Origin: Cyanobacterium sp. Dongsha4
GTDB lineage: Bacteria > Cyanobacteriota > Cyanobacteriia > Cyanobacteriales > Cyanobacteriaceae
DNA length: 64,000 nt
NCBI RefSeq assembly: GCF_036345015.1
Contig: NZ_CP084098.1
Span: 1,935,326 to 1,999,325 of the forward strand
Reading direction: 5' to 3'
The translations under genes were made by a program, and so were the position numbers. Shown piece after piece: positions 1-8,818 of this stretch; the stretch's first letter is position 1, and every line of letters starts with the position of its first letter. Under the pieces are notes generated by a model. It ran no database searches. It had not been told where the DNA came from and worked only from the letters and a program-made list of their open reading frames with translations.

Positions 1-1017
1 CCCTCCTTGAGAGAGGAAATTTTGCAGGTTTGTGCGGGTAAATGTCTATCAATGGAAGAACTTAGCAAACTAGATAATGCGATCGCATCTGAATTTTCAC
101 AAGCAGTTACAAATATAATTCCAGATAATTTAAAAGTTGATCTAATCGGTTCTCATGGTCAAACAGTATATCACCAACCACCACAAAAAAATCAGTTAGG
201 CTACACCCTACAGTTAGGAAGGGGGGATTTAATCTCTTACTTAACAGGTATTAATACGGTAAGTAACTTTAGAGTGGCTGACATCGCCTTGGGAGGGCAA
301 GGGGCGCCCTTAGTCTCAAAAATAGATGTATGTTTATATCGTCATCCCCATCATCATCGTTGTTTACAAAATATTGGCGGTATTGGTAACGCTACTTATC
401 TTCCATCGAGTCATACACCCCAATGGCAAGAGAAAATTATGGGTTGGGATACAGGCCCCGGAAATGTTTTAATCGATTTAGCGGTGCAAGAATTAACCAA
501 TAATCAACAAAAATTTGATTTTAATGGTGAATGGAGTCGTCAAGGAAAGCCCTGTCAAGCCTTAGTCAAAAAATGGTTAAATCAAGACTTTTTCAAGCAA
601 AAACCACCAAAATCCACAGGCAGAGAGCTTTTTAGTCCTCATTACCTTCAACAATGTCTAAAAGATGCTCAGACTTATAATCTTTCTTCGGCGGATTGTC
701 TTGCTACTCTCACAGAATTAACCGTTGCTTCCATTGCCGATAGTTACCATCGTTTTTTGCCATCTCCCCCCCATGAAGTAGTTTTAGCAGGAGGAGGAAG
801 TCGCAATAGTTACTTAAAGGAGAGATTACAGGCACATTTGCCCCATTCCCGTCTTCTCAATAGTGATGATTTAGGTATTAGTAGTGAATTTAAAGAAGCG
901 ATCGCATTTGCAATTTTAGCCTATTGGCATATTAACAACTTTCCGGGTAATCTACCACAGGTGACAGGGGCAACAAAAGAGGTTATTTTAGGACAGTATT
1001 ACCTCAGTCAGAGATAA
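1..1017 (+). CDS. anmK: Anhydro-N-acetylmuramic acid kinase, 5' truncated
   Basis: The enzyme opens 1,6-anhydro-MurNAc and phosphorylates it to MurNAc-6-P, so recycled cell-wall sugar re-enters metabolism in the cytoplasm. The open frame runs from the first base of the window with no convincing start, so the N-terminal part (the phosphate-binding start of the ASKHA fold) lies upstream. Visible family signatures in order are SHGQTVYHQP, LGRGDLISYLTGI, FRVADIALGGQGAPLV, NIGGIGNATYLP, GWDTGPGNVLID and the late GGGSRN. The visible 338 codons are most of the roughly 370-390 residues usual for the family. The stop is TAA at 1015-1017. The downstream 141 bases hold a small hairpin (TCTCCCC with GGGG) and no gene. 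Confidence 0.93.
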   Translation, partial: PSLREEILQVCAGKCLSMEELSKLDNAIASEFSQAVTNIIPDNLKVDLIGSHGQTVYHQPPQKNQLGYTLQLGRGDLISYLTGINTVSNFRVADIALGGQGAPLVSKIDVCLYRHPHHHRCLQNIGGIGNATYLPSSHTPQWQEKIMGWDTGPGNVLIDLAVQELTNNQQKFDFNGEWSRQGKPCQALVKKWLNQDFFKQKPPKSTGRELFSPHYLQQCLKDAQTYNLSSADCLATLTELTVASIADSYHRFLPSPPHEVVLAGGGSRNSYLKERLQAHLPHSRLLNSDDLGISSEFKEAIAFAILAYWHINNFPGNLPQVTGATKEVILGQYYLSQR

Positions 1018-1158
1018 AATTATCAGTTAAGGTGAGAAATAGAGAAACCCCTCTGTATCTCCCCTTTTAAGAGGAGAGGGGAAACAAACAGTCAATTGTC
1101 AATGAAAATATTACACATATTTCTTATTACTTTCCTAACATCACTTTTTTATCAACCC

Positions 1159-2343
1159 CTAATTGGTTTGAGATAATCTTTTAACTTCTTGCCCTCCAAG
1201 TAACGATTCTGTTTGTGCCAAAAATTGGGGAATTTTATCTTGGTGAGGACTATTTTTCAAGCAATTAGTTAAATCGAAATCTCTTAATTTATCGGCTTTT
1301 TGCCCCGGAAACCAATGCCCACCATTACCCAGAAGGTTATAACGCATTTTGCCGTATTCGACTAAATCATAAGCGAGGGCTAAATTACGTAGCCATAAAA
1401 TCGTTGGAATATTGATATTACCCGGTGTCTCTTCATAATTCGGCAAACCTTTCTCCCATGTGTTTAGCCATTCTTCCCCTAAAACTCGTTTGGCTTCATT
1501 TTCTAAACGCTCAATAATTGGGGGTAAAAATTCCTCGGCTTTGGATAACAGAGGTAGGGTTTTCAAATGTTCATCAAAATCACTGGGTTTATCTGCACCC
1601 ACACTAAGAGTATGTACTTGTGGATGAGATAAGCAGAAAAGATTATTAAAAATGATAGGACTTAAAGGCTGACATAAATCTACTAATTTTTGCGATGGTT
1701 GATATAGCATTCCCCCTTTATTGGAAGGACTAATTATAAATACACCCATATCATGACGGGTTGCAAATGCGATCGCATCCCAGTTTTTTTGATAAATCCA
1801 GTACCAATGTAAGTTAACGTAGTCAAATTGATTAGTTTCAATCGTCTTGATAATTAAATCCGTAGCCCCATGAGTAGAAAAACCAATATACCTAACTTTT
1901 CCCTCTGCCTGTAGTTTCCTAGCAACATCTAAACATCCTCCGGGGCGAATAGTGTATTCCAACAACTCAGGGGTGTTAATACCGTGAATGCCTAATAAAT
2001 CAACGTAATCTAATTGTAAATAATTTAAAGACTTTTCAAAAGTGGCGAGAAATTTTTTACTATCTTCTTCTGGAGGAACTTTTGTTTGTACAATTAACTT
2101 CTCCCTTGGCAAAGTCGGTAAAATTTTACCCAACTGCATTTCTGACGAACCATAAAACCTCGCAGTTTCAATGTGATTAATACCCACTTCCAAACTTTTG
2201 CGAATGGTAGCTTCTAAATTTCTCTGATTATCTTGAGGAATTTCTGTAAAGGGTAAATCTTGCCATTTATATTGATAACGCATTCCACCACAAGAAAATA
2301 CGGGCATTTGTAAATCTGTTCTACCAAATCGACGATATTGCAT
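1159..2343 (-). CDS. Aldo/keto reductase family protein
   Basis: A 394-residue NAD(P)H-dependent oxidoreductase of the aldo/keto reductase superfamily, with a TIM-barrel of about 300 residues and a C-terminal extension of about 90 residues (290-394), as in the longer cyanobacterial forms. The N-terminus MQYRRFGRTDLQMP is typical. Of the usual Asp-Tyr-Lys-His tetrad I can place Tyr64 (ARFYGSSE), Lys88 (VQTKVP) and His120 (LLGIHG), but the Asp position is Glu59 in HIETA. KVRYIGFSTHG near 150 is also characteristic. No Cys cluster for an Fe-S centre is evident. It is probably monocistronic. The substrate cannot be told from sequence. Confidence 0.88.
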   Translation of the reverse strand: MQYRRFGRTDLQMPVFSCGGMRYQYKWQDLPFTEIPQDNQRNLEATIRKSLEVGINHIETARFYGSSEMQLGKILPTLPREKLIVQTKVPPEEDSKKFLATFEKSLNYLQLDYVDLLGIHGINTPELLEYTIRPGGCLDVARKLQAEGKVRYIGFSTHGATDLIIKTIETNQFDYVNLHWYWIYQKNWDAIAFATRHDMGVFIISPSNKGGMLYQPSQKLVDLCQPLSPIIFNNLFCLSHPQVHTLSVGADKPSDFDEHLKTLPLLSKAEEFLPPIIERLENEAKRVLGEEWLNTWEKGLPNYEETPGNINIPTILWLRNLALAYDLVEYGKMRYNLLGNGGHWFPGQKADKLRDFDLTNCLKNSPHQDKIPQFLAQTESLLGGQEVKRLSQTN

Positions 2344-2512
2344 ATTTAATCTTCAAATTTTTTTTACGCTATATTTACTTAAGTTTGGGATTGCAAAGTT
2401 AAAAGGGCAATAGGTAAAGGTAATAAATTAGTTTTCCCCCCACACCGTAAGGGTTAAATGTATTCAAACCCTACCACCTGAAACCTGAAACATCTATACC
2501 ACTAATTGTTAA

Positions 2513-4057
2513 TTACTTATAGCTTTCTGATAACTTACTTAAAATTTTTGGTTTTAGACGCTCAAATTCATCTTTTAATCTTTTTTTACTAACTCTTGCA
2601 TCTCCTGTACTGGTATAGTGTGTACTGTTTTTAATCCATTCTTGCATGATTTTACATTGATTGGAGGCAATAGTTGAAACCATACTATGTTGACATTTTT
2701 GGGGTTCTTCTAAAGCAAAAAAGAGAATTTTATAACTGCCTGTACCAGCTAAAGAGGCAACTACTTGTTTTGATGTCTCACTTTTCAAGTCTAAATAACA
2801 GGGTAGCCATCTCGCTCCATAAGTAGGATTATAAATGACAGTAATCCATAATATCATCGGATGGGGAGAGCTTAAAAAGAGAAATTGATTATAACGGATA
2901 CTAACTATACGGTTGAGAATGTCTTGCTTGTCTAACATAACCCATAAACTGGGATAGGTTTCCGTTTCGGTATTAACAATGCGAGGGAAAACGATTTTTT
3001 GTAGGGGCTTGTTTTTTGGCCAAGTTAAATCAGTAATGGTTTTTTTTGATGGGGATGATACTTGGGTGGCATCATTTTGAGAATGAGGATGTGCGATCGT
3101 AGTTTTTTCTTCTTGTTTTGGTATATCTGCAACAATCGTCGGTTGCCCTGAGTAGCTTGTTTTCTTTGCGCCAGAATTACGTTGATCTATTTCTACATTT
3201 TGAATAACTTTTAATATCTCTGCTACTGTTTGAGGGCGATTATCCCGTGATTTTGCCATACACTTCATAATGATGTTTTTTAAGTCTGAAGGTATGGGTA
3301 AATGGGCTTCAAAGGGTCGAGGTTCAAAATCATGATGAGCTTTATACCATGCTCCAAAAGAAGAAGTTTCAGGCAGAATCGGCATCTCTAGGGTTAGCAT
3401 TTCATACAGCATTACCCCTAAACTATAAATATCAGAGCGATTATCCAGTTTTTTCCCTTCCATTTGTTCAGGAGAACAATAAGCTAAAGTTCCCATAAAA
3501 GAATGGGTTTGAGTGGCATTTTCTTGCACTAATCTGGCAATACCGAAATCAAGAATTTTCACTAACTCACCGACGGTAGGATCAGGCATTACCAAAACAT
3601 TACTAGGTTTTATATCTCTATGGACAACCTGACATAAATCCCCGTGTAAGGTAATCCCACTATGGGCTGCTTCCATACCTACACAAATTTGACGGGTGAT
3701 GTGCAGAAATCTTTTGAGTTCTAGGGGTTGAAATTTGATTAAATCACTTAAACTTTGTCCTTCCAGAAATTCCATGACGTAGTAAGGGACTTCATTTTCG
3801 TCAATTCCGTAATCTCTGACTCGGATAATATGAATACTTTTTTCTCCCAATAAAGCGCTGATAGTCGCTTCCCTTTCAAAACGTTGTCTCATTTTTTCAT
3901 TCAGGAGAGTTTGAGAAAGAAATTTGACAGCAACGGTGACACCACCCAAGACTTTATCCTCGGCACGATATACTTGTCCCATTGCGCCAGACCCGACTAA
4001 CTCTATCAGTTGATAACGATCGCCTAATATACGGTCTTCTTTTTTCCCTAAACTCAT
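2513..4057 (-). CDS. Serine/threonine protein kinase with uncharacterised C-terminal domain
   Basis: A Hanks-type (PknB/Spk-like) kinase of 514 residues. The N-terminal 290 residues hold the catalytic domain: Gly-rich loop VGSGAMGQVY (21-30), Lys45 in VAVKF, HRDIKPSN (146-153), DFG (170-172), and the APE-like segment CSPEQME. A low-complexity Ser/Thr/Lys linker with many TIA/TIV triplets (about 300-350) follows, which may be autophosphorylated. The last 165 residues form an unrecognised globular domain; there is no transmembrane helix and no PASTA, WD40 or pentapeptide repeats. The protein is therefore likely cytosolic and the C-terminus may be a sensor or substrate module. The next gene downstream on this strand begins 170 bases away, so an operon is unlikely. 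Confidence 0.92.
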   Translation of the reverse strand: MSLGKKEDRILGDRYQLIELVGSGAMGQVYRAEDKVLGGVTVAVKFLSQTLLNEKMRQRFEREATISALLGEKSIHIIRVRDYGIDENEVPYYVMEFLEGQSLSDLIKFQPLELKRFLHITRQICVGMEAAHSGITLHGDLCQVVHRDIKPSNVLVMPDPTVGELVKILDFGIARLVQENATQTHSFMGTLAYCSPEQMEGKKLDNRSDIYSLGVMLYEMLTLEMPILPETSSFGAWYKAHHDFEPRPFEAHLPIPSDLKNIIMKCMAKSRDNRPQTVAEILKVIQNVEIDQRNSGAKKTSYSGQPTIVADIPKQEEKTTIAHPHSQNDATQVSSPSKKTITDLTWPKNKPLQKIVFPRIVNTETETYPSLWVMLDKQDILNRIVSIRYNQFLFLSSPHPMILWITVIYNPTYGARWLPCYLDLKSETSKQVVASLAGTGSYKILFFALEEPQKCQHSMVSTIASNQCKIMQEWIKNSTHYTSTGDARVSKKRLKDEFERLKPKILSKLSESYK

Positions 4058-4116
4058 GATTGAACTCTAGTCCTGAATCTTATCTATTTTTATTTTGACT
4101 TATATCATCACTTTTT

Positions 4117-4584
4117 TTATCCGTGTCTGTCTAATATTCCTTCAAAAGTGTAAAGGAGATTATTTCCAGTCATCATACCACTGGTTAAATGATATGTATT
4201 TTCGTCAAGACAAAAAAAGGTTTCAAAACCGTTTAAACGGCGAGTATTTCCTAATACCCAATATCTTTGAATTATAGAATCATTACTAATCCATCCTTCT
4301 CCCTCTATTTTTTCTAAGTCACTTCTTTTTAAAACATAGGCATATCGGCTTCGGTTTGATGGTATTAATCCTTTATACTCAAAGATAATTTCAGGACGAT
4401 TTTGAAAAGACCCATTTTGAGGTACATTTTGCGGGAATACTATTTTCATCTGCATTGAAAACCAGTTCGATTGTTCCCAATTAATAATAATTGCACCTTT
4501 AAATGGATTTGATTGTTGATTTTTGTCTAACCATGTACCTTTTATTATCCAACTGCCTGATTCTAAAAGAAAAGTGTGAGTCAT
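4117..4584 (-). CDS. Hypothetical protein
   Basis: 155 residues, not recognised. It begins MTHTFLLESGSWIIKGTW and is rich in aromatic residues and alternating beta-strand patterns (IIINWEQSNWFSMQMKIVF, YAYVLKRSDLEKIEG), suggesting a small all-beta, lipocalin-like or jelly-roll fold; this is an inference from pattern only. It has no signal peptide, membrane helix or cysteine motif. It lies 59 bases upstream of the kinase gene on the same strand and could be co-transcribed with it. Codon use matches its neighbours. An overlapping opposite-strand frame at 4095-4277 is judged a shadow. Confidence 0.7.
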   Translation of the reverse strand: MTHTFLLESGSWIIKGTWLDKNQQSNPFKGAIIINWEQSNWFSMQMKIVFPQNVPQNGSFQNRPEIIFEYKGLIPSNRSRYAYVLKRSDLEKIEGEGWISNDSIIQRYWVLGNTRRLNGFETFFCLDENTYHLTSGMMTGNNLLYTFEGILDRHG

Positions 4585-4891
4585 GAAATTGATTTTTTAA
4601 TTTCGGGAGATAGATAAGAAGATAGTTTGTGATTTTGAGCCACACATTCTCTATCCTACCTTGAATGGGACATCTTGAACAGACGGAATTATTGATTTAG
4701 ATGTTGGAAAAGAGGTTGCAGGTTTCAGGTGTCAGGGTGTTGGTGAAGTGGGGACTTGGGGTACTGGGGTATTAGGAAGAAATTAATTCTTAAATTAAAG
4801 TACATTATTAGGAATTACTGATTGTTAATTACTTTTGCCCTCCCCCCTCGAGAGGGGGGATAAAGGGGGGTTTGCCCTTCGCCCATAATCC
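4585..4891. other. Intergenic region with short repeats and a GC-rich inverted repeat
   Basis: Roughly 300 bases with no gene. It holds degenerate short G-rich repeats (GTGGGGACTTGGGGTACTGGGG, around 4748-4769) of the kind scattered between cyanobacterial genes. A near-palindrome sits at 4841-4860 (TCCCCCCTC facing GAGGGGGGA) with a second GGGGGG run just after. The inverted repeat lies 3' of the membrane-protein gene that ends at 4892, and could act as a terminator or be a relic of a small mobile repeat. Confidence 0.5.
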
Positions 4892-5455
4892 TTAATTAAG
4901 ATAACTATCTGTAATGTCACTAGAGTTGAAATGGTCAAAAAGATAAACTCCGCTCATGAAAGAGAGAAAAGCTAGGGTGAAAATGATTAATCTAACAACC
5001 CAACGGGGATATTTTAATTTTTGTAAATCCAGACGGAATAGTATATTGACTGCGGTAACAACTAATAAATCGGCAAAATATTCAAAGGAACAAAAAATAA
5101 AAACTAATAAAACTGACCAAAATAGAATAGCAATAAAGGCTTTTATATCTGAGTTAATACTTTCTTCAAAAACAAAGGTTATTAAGGCAACAGGTGTACT
5201 TAAAAAAAGAGAAATTGTAATAATAACAAATAAAGCAATTATTTTAATGACGAATAGTAAAGAATCCTGTTCAATTAAAAATGTTATAGAAATATTTTGT
5301 TGTTTTAAAAGCAGTAACCAAAACCCCGCAGTAGATGCGATCGCCCATCCCAAAACGATATAAGTACAGAGAAAAAGACAAAGAGAAATGAGTAAATTGG
5401 AGTTAAGCCAAGAATTATAATCATCTTTTTCTAAAGAGTTGTTTTTTCTCGGCAT
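4892..5455 (-). CDS. Four-helix integral membrane protein of unknown function
   Basis: 187 residues, not recognised as a named family. The hydropathy pattern gives four membrane segments, at about residues 20-50, 68-96, 103-138 and 152-174, joined by short loops. The N-terminus (MPRKNNSLEKDDYNSWLN) is charged and probably cytoplasmic. There is no obvious ligand-binding motif. The start ATG at 5455 is the only sensible one. A 135-residue opposite-strand frame (4956-5363) is very Lys/Thr/Ile-rich and is a mirror image of the hydrophobic codons rather than a gene. Confidence 0.72.
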   Translation of the reverse strand: MPRKNNSLEKDDYNSWLNSNLLISLCLFLCTYIVLGWAIASTAGFWLLLLKQQNISITFLIEQDSLLFVIKIIALFVIITISLFLSTPVALITFVFEESINSDIKAFIAILFWSVLLVFIFCSFEYFADLLVVTAVNILFRLDLQKLKYPRWVVRLIIFTLAFLSFMSGVYLFDHFNSSDITDSYLN

Positions 5456-5623
5456 AATAGGAAAATTAAACTTTTTTATTAATATTAGGTATTTATTAAG
5501 TTTTTAATCAAAAATCAACCAGTAACCACAACAATCAACTATTTTTAACAGAAGACGATATAAATATTAATCAGATGAAATAATTTCTATAGTGTAAGAA
5601 AATACAGTCAACCCGACTAAAGT

Positions 5624-6109
5624 TTAAGACATATATTGAATCATATAGTCAAAATAAGGGGCTGTTTCTTCTGCTTCTTCTTTGGATAATAAGGCTAAAG
5701 CGGCGTTTTTCAAACAACGAATAGATTCAACCATTCCGGGTAAAGGCACACCGAGGGAATTATACATTTCTTTTGCACCAATCAAGCCAATTTTCTCAAT
5801 AGGTTCTTTGTCTCCTGCCAAAACCCCGTAGGTTGCTAAACGTAAATACCAACCGAAATCTCTTATACACTGATTATATTGTTTTTGTCCTGCCGCATTA
5901 CCGCCTGGAGCACGAAAATCAGGACGTTTTTTAAATAATTCCTGACTGGCTTTTTCGACAATTTTTTTCTCGTTTTCCGATAAGGTTTCAGCTATTTTGA
6001 CTCTGAGTAAACCTGTATCTAAAAAGGATTTTATCCCTTGTAACTCACCGCTACTGGGATAACGCAGTTCATCATCTGCTTTGAGAATAACTTGACTAAC
6101 TATGCTCAT
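5624..6109 (-). CDS. apcD: Allophycocyanin alpha-B subunit
   Basis: A terminal-emitter subunit of the phycobilisome core, which passes excitation energy to the photosystems (ApcD chiefly toward photosystem I) at the thylakoid surface. The 161-residue length and sequence match Apc[21 protein letters not shown] at the N-terminus, and YNQCIRD with the phycocyanobilin-attaching Cys at residue 81. [16 protein letters not shown] and the C-terminal [10 protein letters not shown] also fit. It is distinguished from ApcA and ApcB by this start and by RAPGGNA. The gene stands alone, as apcD usually does, away from apcAB. The upstream 160 bases carry its promoter region; no clear box was identified. Confidence 0.95.
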   Translation of the reverse strand: MSIVSQVILKADDELRYPSSGELQGIKSFLDTGLLRVKIAETLSENEKKIVEKASQELFKKRPDFRAPGGNAAGQKQYNQCIRDFGWYLRLATYGVLAGDKEPIEKIGLIGAKEMYNSLGVPLPGMVESIRCLKNAALALLSKEEAEETAPYFDYMIQYMS

Positions 6110-6272
6110 TTTATATTAAGGATTTTTCTTGATTTATATGATTAGTTTAACCTAATTTGGACTCTCTCTCTGACTTAAGGAATGTTACATTTTGTTGAAA
6201 AAGATCATAAATCTTAATATAGTTAGGGGTTGGTAAAAAAGTAGTGTCAGAGGGATAGGTAAGAGGAAAGAG

Positions 6273-6686
6273 TTAGAAAAGTTGAAAGACTCCACGACAA
6301 AATTCTTTCAGTTTATTGGTGATTTCTTCTGTGGGAAGATATTTTCCTTCTAATTGCCAATTATCAATGGTGGAAAGTCGCCATACTTCTCCTGCATGGG
6401 TGAATCCTGCGGTTTCAATGCCGATGAAATGATGAGTTTCTTCTTCCGAGTCTCGATGAAACCTAATTTGAACTAATATACTTCTACTTTGTAAACTACG
6501 ACTCCATCCCGGAAAGTGAAAACCAATATCAATAGAGTCTGGATCTACTAAATTAATAGTATCAGGGTCATTTTGCCAAGGTTTTAAGTCAGCTTTGGCA
6601 TCGGGGAAATTTTGTTTAAATAGGTTAACGATGGATGCTATTTTGCTGGTGGTTTCTAATCCTTTAGCTTTTTCTGATGCGTTCAT
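6273..6686 (-). CDS. Conserved-type hypothetical protein
   Basis: 137 residues, soluble, not recognised. It has a charged helical N-terminus, then alternating strands with acidic and aromatic residues (DSIDIGFHFPGWSR, SILVQIRFHRD, FIGIETAGFTHAGEVWRLS) and an amphipathic C-terminal helix ending in a short hydrophobic tail. There is no signal peptide or membrane segment. A Shine-Dalgarno sequence (GAGGA) precedes the ATG at 6686. It sits between apcD and another unknown gene on the same strand, but the gaps (over 120 bases each side) do not suggest tight coupling. Confidence 0.7.
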   Translation of the reverse strand: MNASEKAKGLETTSKIASIVNLFKQNFPDAKADLKPWQNDPDTINLVDPDSIDIGFHFPGWSRSLQSRSILVQIRFHRDSEEETHHFIGIETAGFTHAGEVWRLSTIDNWQLEGKYLPTEEITNKLKEFCRGVFQLF

Positions 6687-6807
6687 GGATTTTCCTCCTC
6701 AGTATTAATAATGATGCTCGTTATGATAGTTTTTTGCTTAATAACTATGGGGATAACGATCGAGATTAAACACCATCTTAACCTTTGTTTAATAATTCTT
6801 TATCTTT

Positions 6808-7395
6808 TTAAATATTAATTGTGCTGGGGGTATTTTCGGCGGCGATGATACGATGAAATCCTGATTCTGGTTTTGCCCATTTATATATATATTCTTTGGG
6901 ATTTCCCCAACATAAACCTAGATATACTTCTTCTTTTCCTGCGTCTATTTCTGCCCATTGGGCTTCTTGATATAATTCTTCTAAAATACTTTCTGTAATA
7001 GGAGAAGTGCGATCGCCACTTAGATAATATTTTAAGCCCTCTGTTACTTTTTGCCAAAATTCGATCACCGAGGATTTTGCATCAATTAAAATCTCCTTAT
7101 CTCCCTCAATAGGAATTAATTGATTATGAATTTCGGGAAAACTAATAGTCTGATCTTTGAATGTAACTTTTCGCCATACAACTCCTGATACTTGGTGTTT
7201 TTGTTGATACTCATGAATCTGTTGCCTAAAATCTCGAAACACAAACACCCGACTCATTTTTTCCAAATCCACCGCTTTAGCAACCACAGGATTATCTAAC
7301 TTTTCTTCTGCATTAAAAATTAATCTTTTTCCACCCCATGTTGCTCTCAATTCTAATTCTAAAAAGTGGATTAATTCTTCTGTAGTGTATGTCAT
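6808..7395 (-). CDS. Hypothetical protein
   Basis: 195 residues, soluble, not recognised. It begins MTYTTEELIHFLELELRATW and has a mixed alpha/beta pattern: a helical first third, a strand-rich centre (VSGVVWRKVTFKDQTISF), then a helix containing EFWQKVTEGLKYYLSG, and a C-terminal strand ending FHRIIAAENTPS. There are no catalytic motifs, signal peptide or membrane helix. Length and codon use look like a genuine conserved cyanobacterial protein. It is on the same strand as the DUF4346 gene 119 bases upstream. Confidence 0.7.
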   Translation of the reverse strand: MTYTTEELIHFLELELRATWGGKRLIFNAEEKLDNPVVAKAVDLEKMSRVFVFRDFRQQIHEYQQKHQVSGVVWRKVTFKDQTISFPEIHNQLIPIEGDKEILIDAKSSVIEFWQKVTEGLKYYLSGDRTSPITESILEELYQEAQWAEIDAGKEEVYLGLCWGNPKEYIYKWAKPESGFHRIIAAENTPSTINI

Positions 7396-7514
7396 ATTAC
7401 CATGAACGCAGTGAACAATACTTCATTTTAACTTAGTTAGAGAAATCAGTCGTAATAGATTAGGCTGTATAGAGAGTTAGAGTAAGCCAGAAGCCTATCT
7501 AACCTGAATTTAAT

Positions 7515-7901
7515 TTAATCTTGAATATACTCTTTTCCCGTTTGCAATGCGTATTCTGCCCTCATAAATTCTCTGCCCAGATAGGCGGCATGGTCTAACA
7601 TACTGATAGGAGGATTAGTATTTTCTTCCAATAATTTAACGCAAATCTCTTTTGCTGTTCTTCCCGTAAAGGTTGTGGTGGGCTTTCTTACTTTTCCTCC
7701 CTTACAGGCTATCACTTCTCCTGTATCTGGATCAACTGCTAATCCTTGATCATTGATAGCATTTGTGTAGTGTTCAGCACAGATTAATCCAGCATCCTTG
7801 TTCAAATAAATGATAAAGTATCCTTGGGGATCTAAGTCAATATGTCTGTTAGAGAGCTGATTGTCTAATTCTGTCAAAGATGAAGATAAGGTTGTACTCA
7901 T
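7515..7901 (-). CDS. DUF4346 domain protein
   Basis: A 128-residue protein matching the DUF4346 pattern as I remember it: DPQGYFIIYLNKDAGLICAE (24-43) and the C-terminal LDHAAYLGREFMRAEYAL followed by GKEYIQD. The same domain is found C-terminal to dihydropteroate-synthase-like proteins in archaea, while cyanobacteria carry it alone. Its biochemical role is not established. A Gly/Lys-rich loop (ACKGGKVRKPTTTFTGRT) near residue 65-83 could bind phosphate, which is only a guess. It is the next gene downstream of a 269-residue gene, with an 81-base gap. Confidence 0.75.
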   Translation of the reverse strand: MSTTLSSSLTELDNQLSNRHIDLDPQGYFIIYLNKDAGLICAEHYTNAINDQGLAVDPDTGEVIACKGGKVRKPTTTFTGRTAKEICVKLLEENTNPPISMLDHAAYLGREFMRAEYALQTGKEYIQD

Positions 7902-7982
7902 ATTTCAGTGTGGCAATTTTTCATGGTTAAGCAAGAAAATGTTTCTTACTTAATTAATTATCTTGTGATAGATTTACTCTTT

Positions 7983-8792
7983 CTATTGTGCTATCTTTCC
8001 TCGCCATTGGGCAACAAACTGATCAATTATTTGCTCAAATGCTTTTTCTTGATAGGTAAAATTTACAAAGGAATATATGGAAGAATAGCCGTTATATAAA
8101 CCTAATAAAAATCCTGTTAAAATTCTTGTAGTCTCTTGTTTATGTGTAAACTGTTTGCTTCTTGATAAACTCATAGGGATATTATTCGGTAAGCACAAAA
8201 AGCTATAGAGAGCTTGATAAATTCCTAATTCGTGGTTATCAATTTTTGCTTGTAATATTTTTTCTGCTTCGGTTAAATAGATTTTTTCTCTGATTAAATA
8301 CTCCACTATTTTTATTGCTTCTAATTCTTCTAAAGTATATTTTTCTAAAAAAGAAACTATTTGCAATGCTATATTATCTATTTTTAGTTGCTTCTGTAAA
8401 ATTAAATTAATAGTTATAATTAAAATTTTCCAACTATCAAGATTAGTATTTGAGGTAAAATAGTCATTTTTTATCAACTCTAATTTTTCATCTAAGTTGC
8501 TATTATCTCCATAATAAAATAGGAATAAAGGAAAAAATGCGATCGCACCTTCACTCAGAGATAAACTATCAGGGTAAATATTATATTCATTACGTATTTT
8601 TTGATAAAACTCATCATGAATTTCCCTTTCCATAGACAAATAATTAAGCATAGAAAAGGTAATTTTAAGAGGAATAGACTCGACAGAAGATAAATCACAG
8701 TTTTTGCCCAAATTACTGCCCATATTTAAAGCATAAATAGCAATTAAAAAACTAGCTTCAATATCCGATTCTTGAAGGTATATTAAGGACAT
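7983..8792 (-). CDS. Degenerate ADP-ribosylglycohydrolase-like protein (tentative)
   Basis: A 269-residue, almost entirely helical, Leu/Ile-rich protein. Its C-terminal segment resembles the end of DraG-type ADP-ribosylglycohydrolases: an ALYSFLCLPNN helix, a short SLSRSKQF stretch, then TGFLLGLYNGYSSIY in the place of the usual 'TGAL.GAYNG..GIP'. The metal-binding Asp clusters of active enzymes (SDDT- and GGDTDT-like, both clear in the paralogue at 15799-16875) are absent, so catalysis is unlikely. It begins 26 bases after the hemerythrin stop and is probably co-transcribed with it. It could instead be an unrelated helical-repeat protein. Confidence 0.55.
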   Translation of the reverse strand: MSLIYLQESDIEASFLIAIYALNMGSNLGKNCDLSSVESIPLKITFSMLNYLSMEREIHDEFYQKIRNEYNIYPDSLSLSEGAIAFFPLFLFYYGDNSNLDEKLELIKNDYFTSNTNLDSWKILIITINLILQKQLKIDNIALQIVSFLEKYTLEELEAIKIVEYLIREKIYLTEAEKILQAKIDNHELGIYQALYSFLCLPNNIPMSLSRSKQFTHKQETTRILTGFLLGLYNGYSSIYSFVNFTYQEKAFEQIIDQFVAQWRGKIAQ

Positions 8793-8818
8793 TTAGTTAA
8801 ATTGATAAAGAAATTAGA

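Noticed and set aside
4956-5363. 135-residue plus-strand frame opposite the four-helix membrane protein
   Set aside because: Extremely Lys/Thr/Ile/Asn-rich with no ribosome-binding site; it mirrors hydrophobic codons of the minus-strand gene, which has a coherent membrane topology.
7908-8099. 63-residue plus-strand frame next to the DUF4346 gene
   Set aside because: It overlaps the end of the 269-residue minus-strand gene and has no ribosome-binding site or family match.
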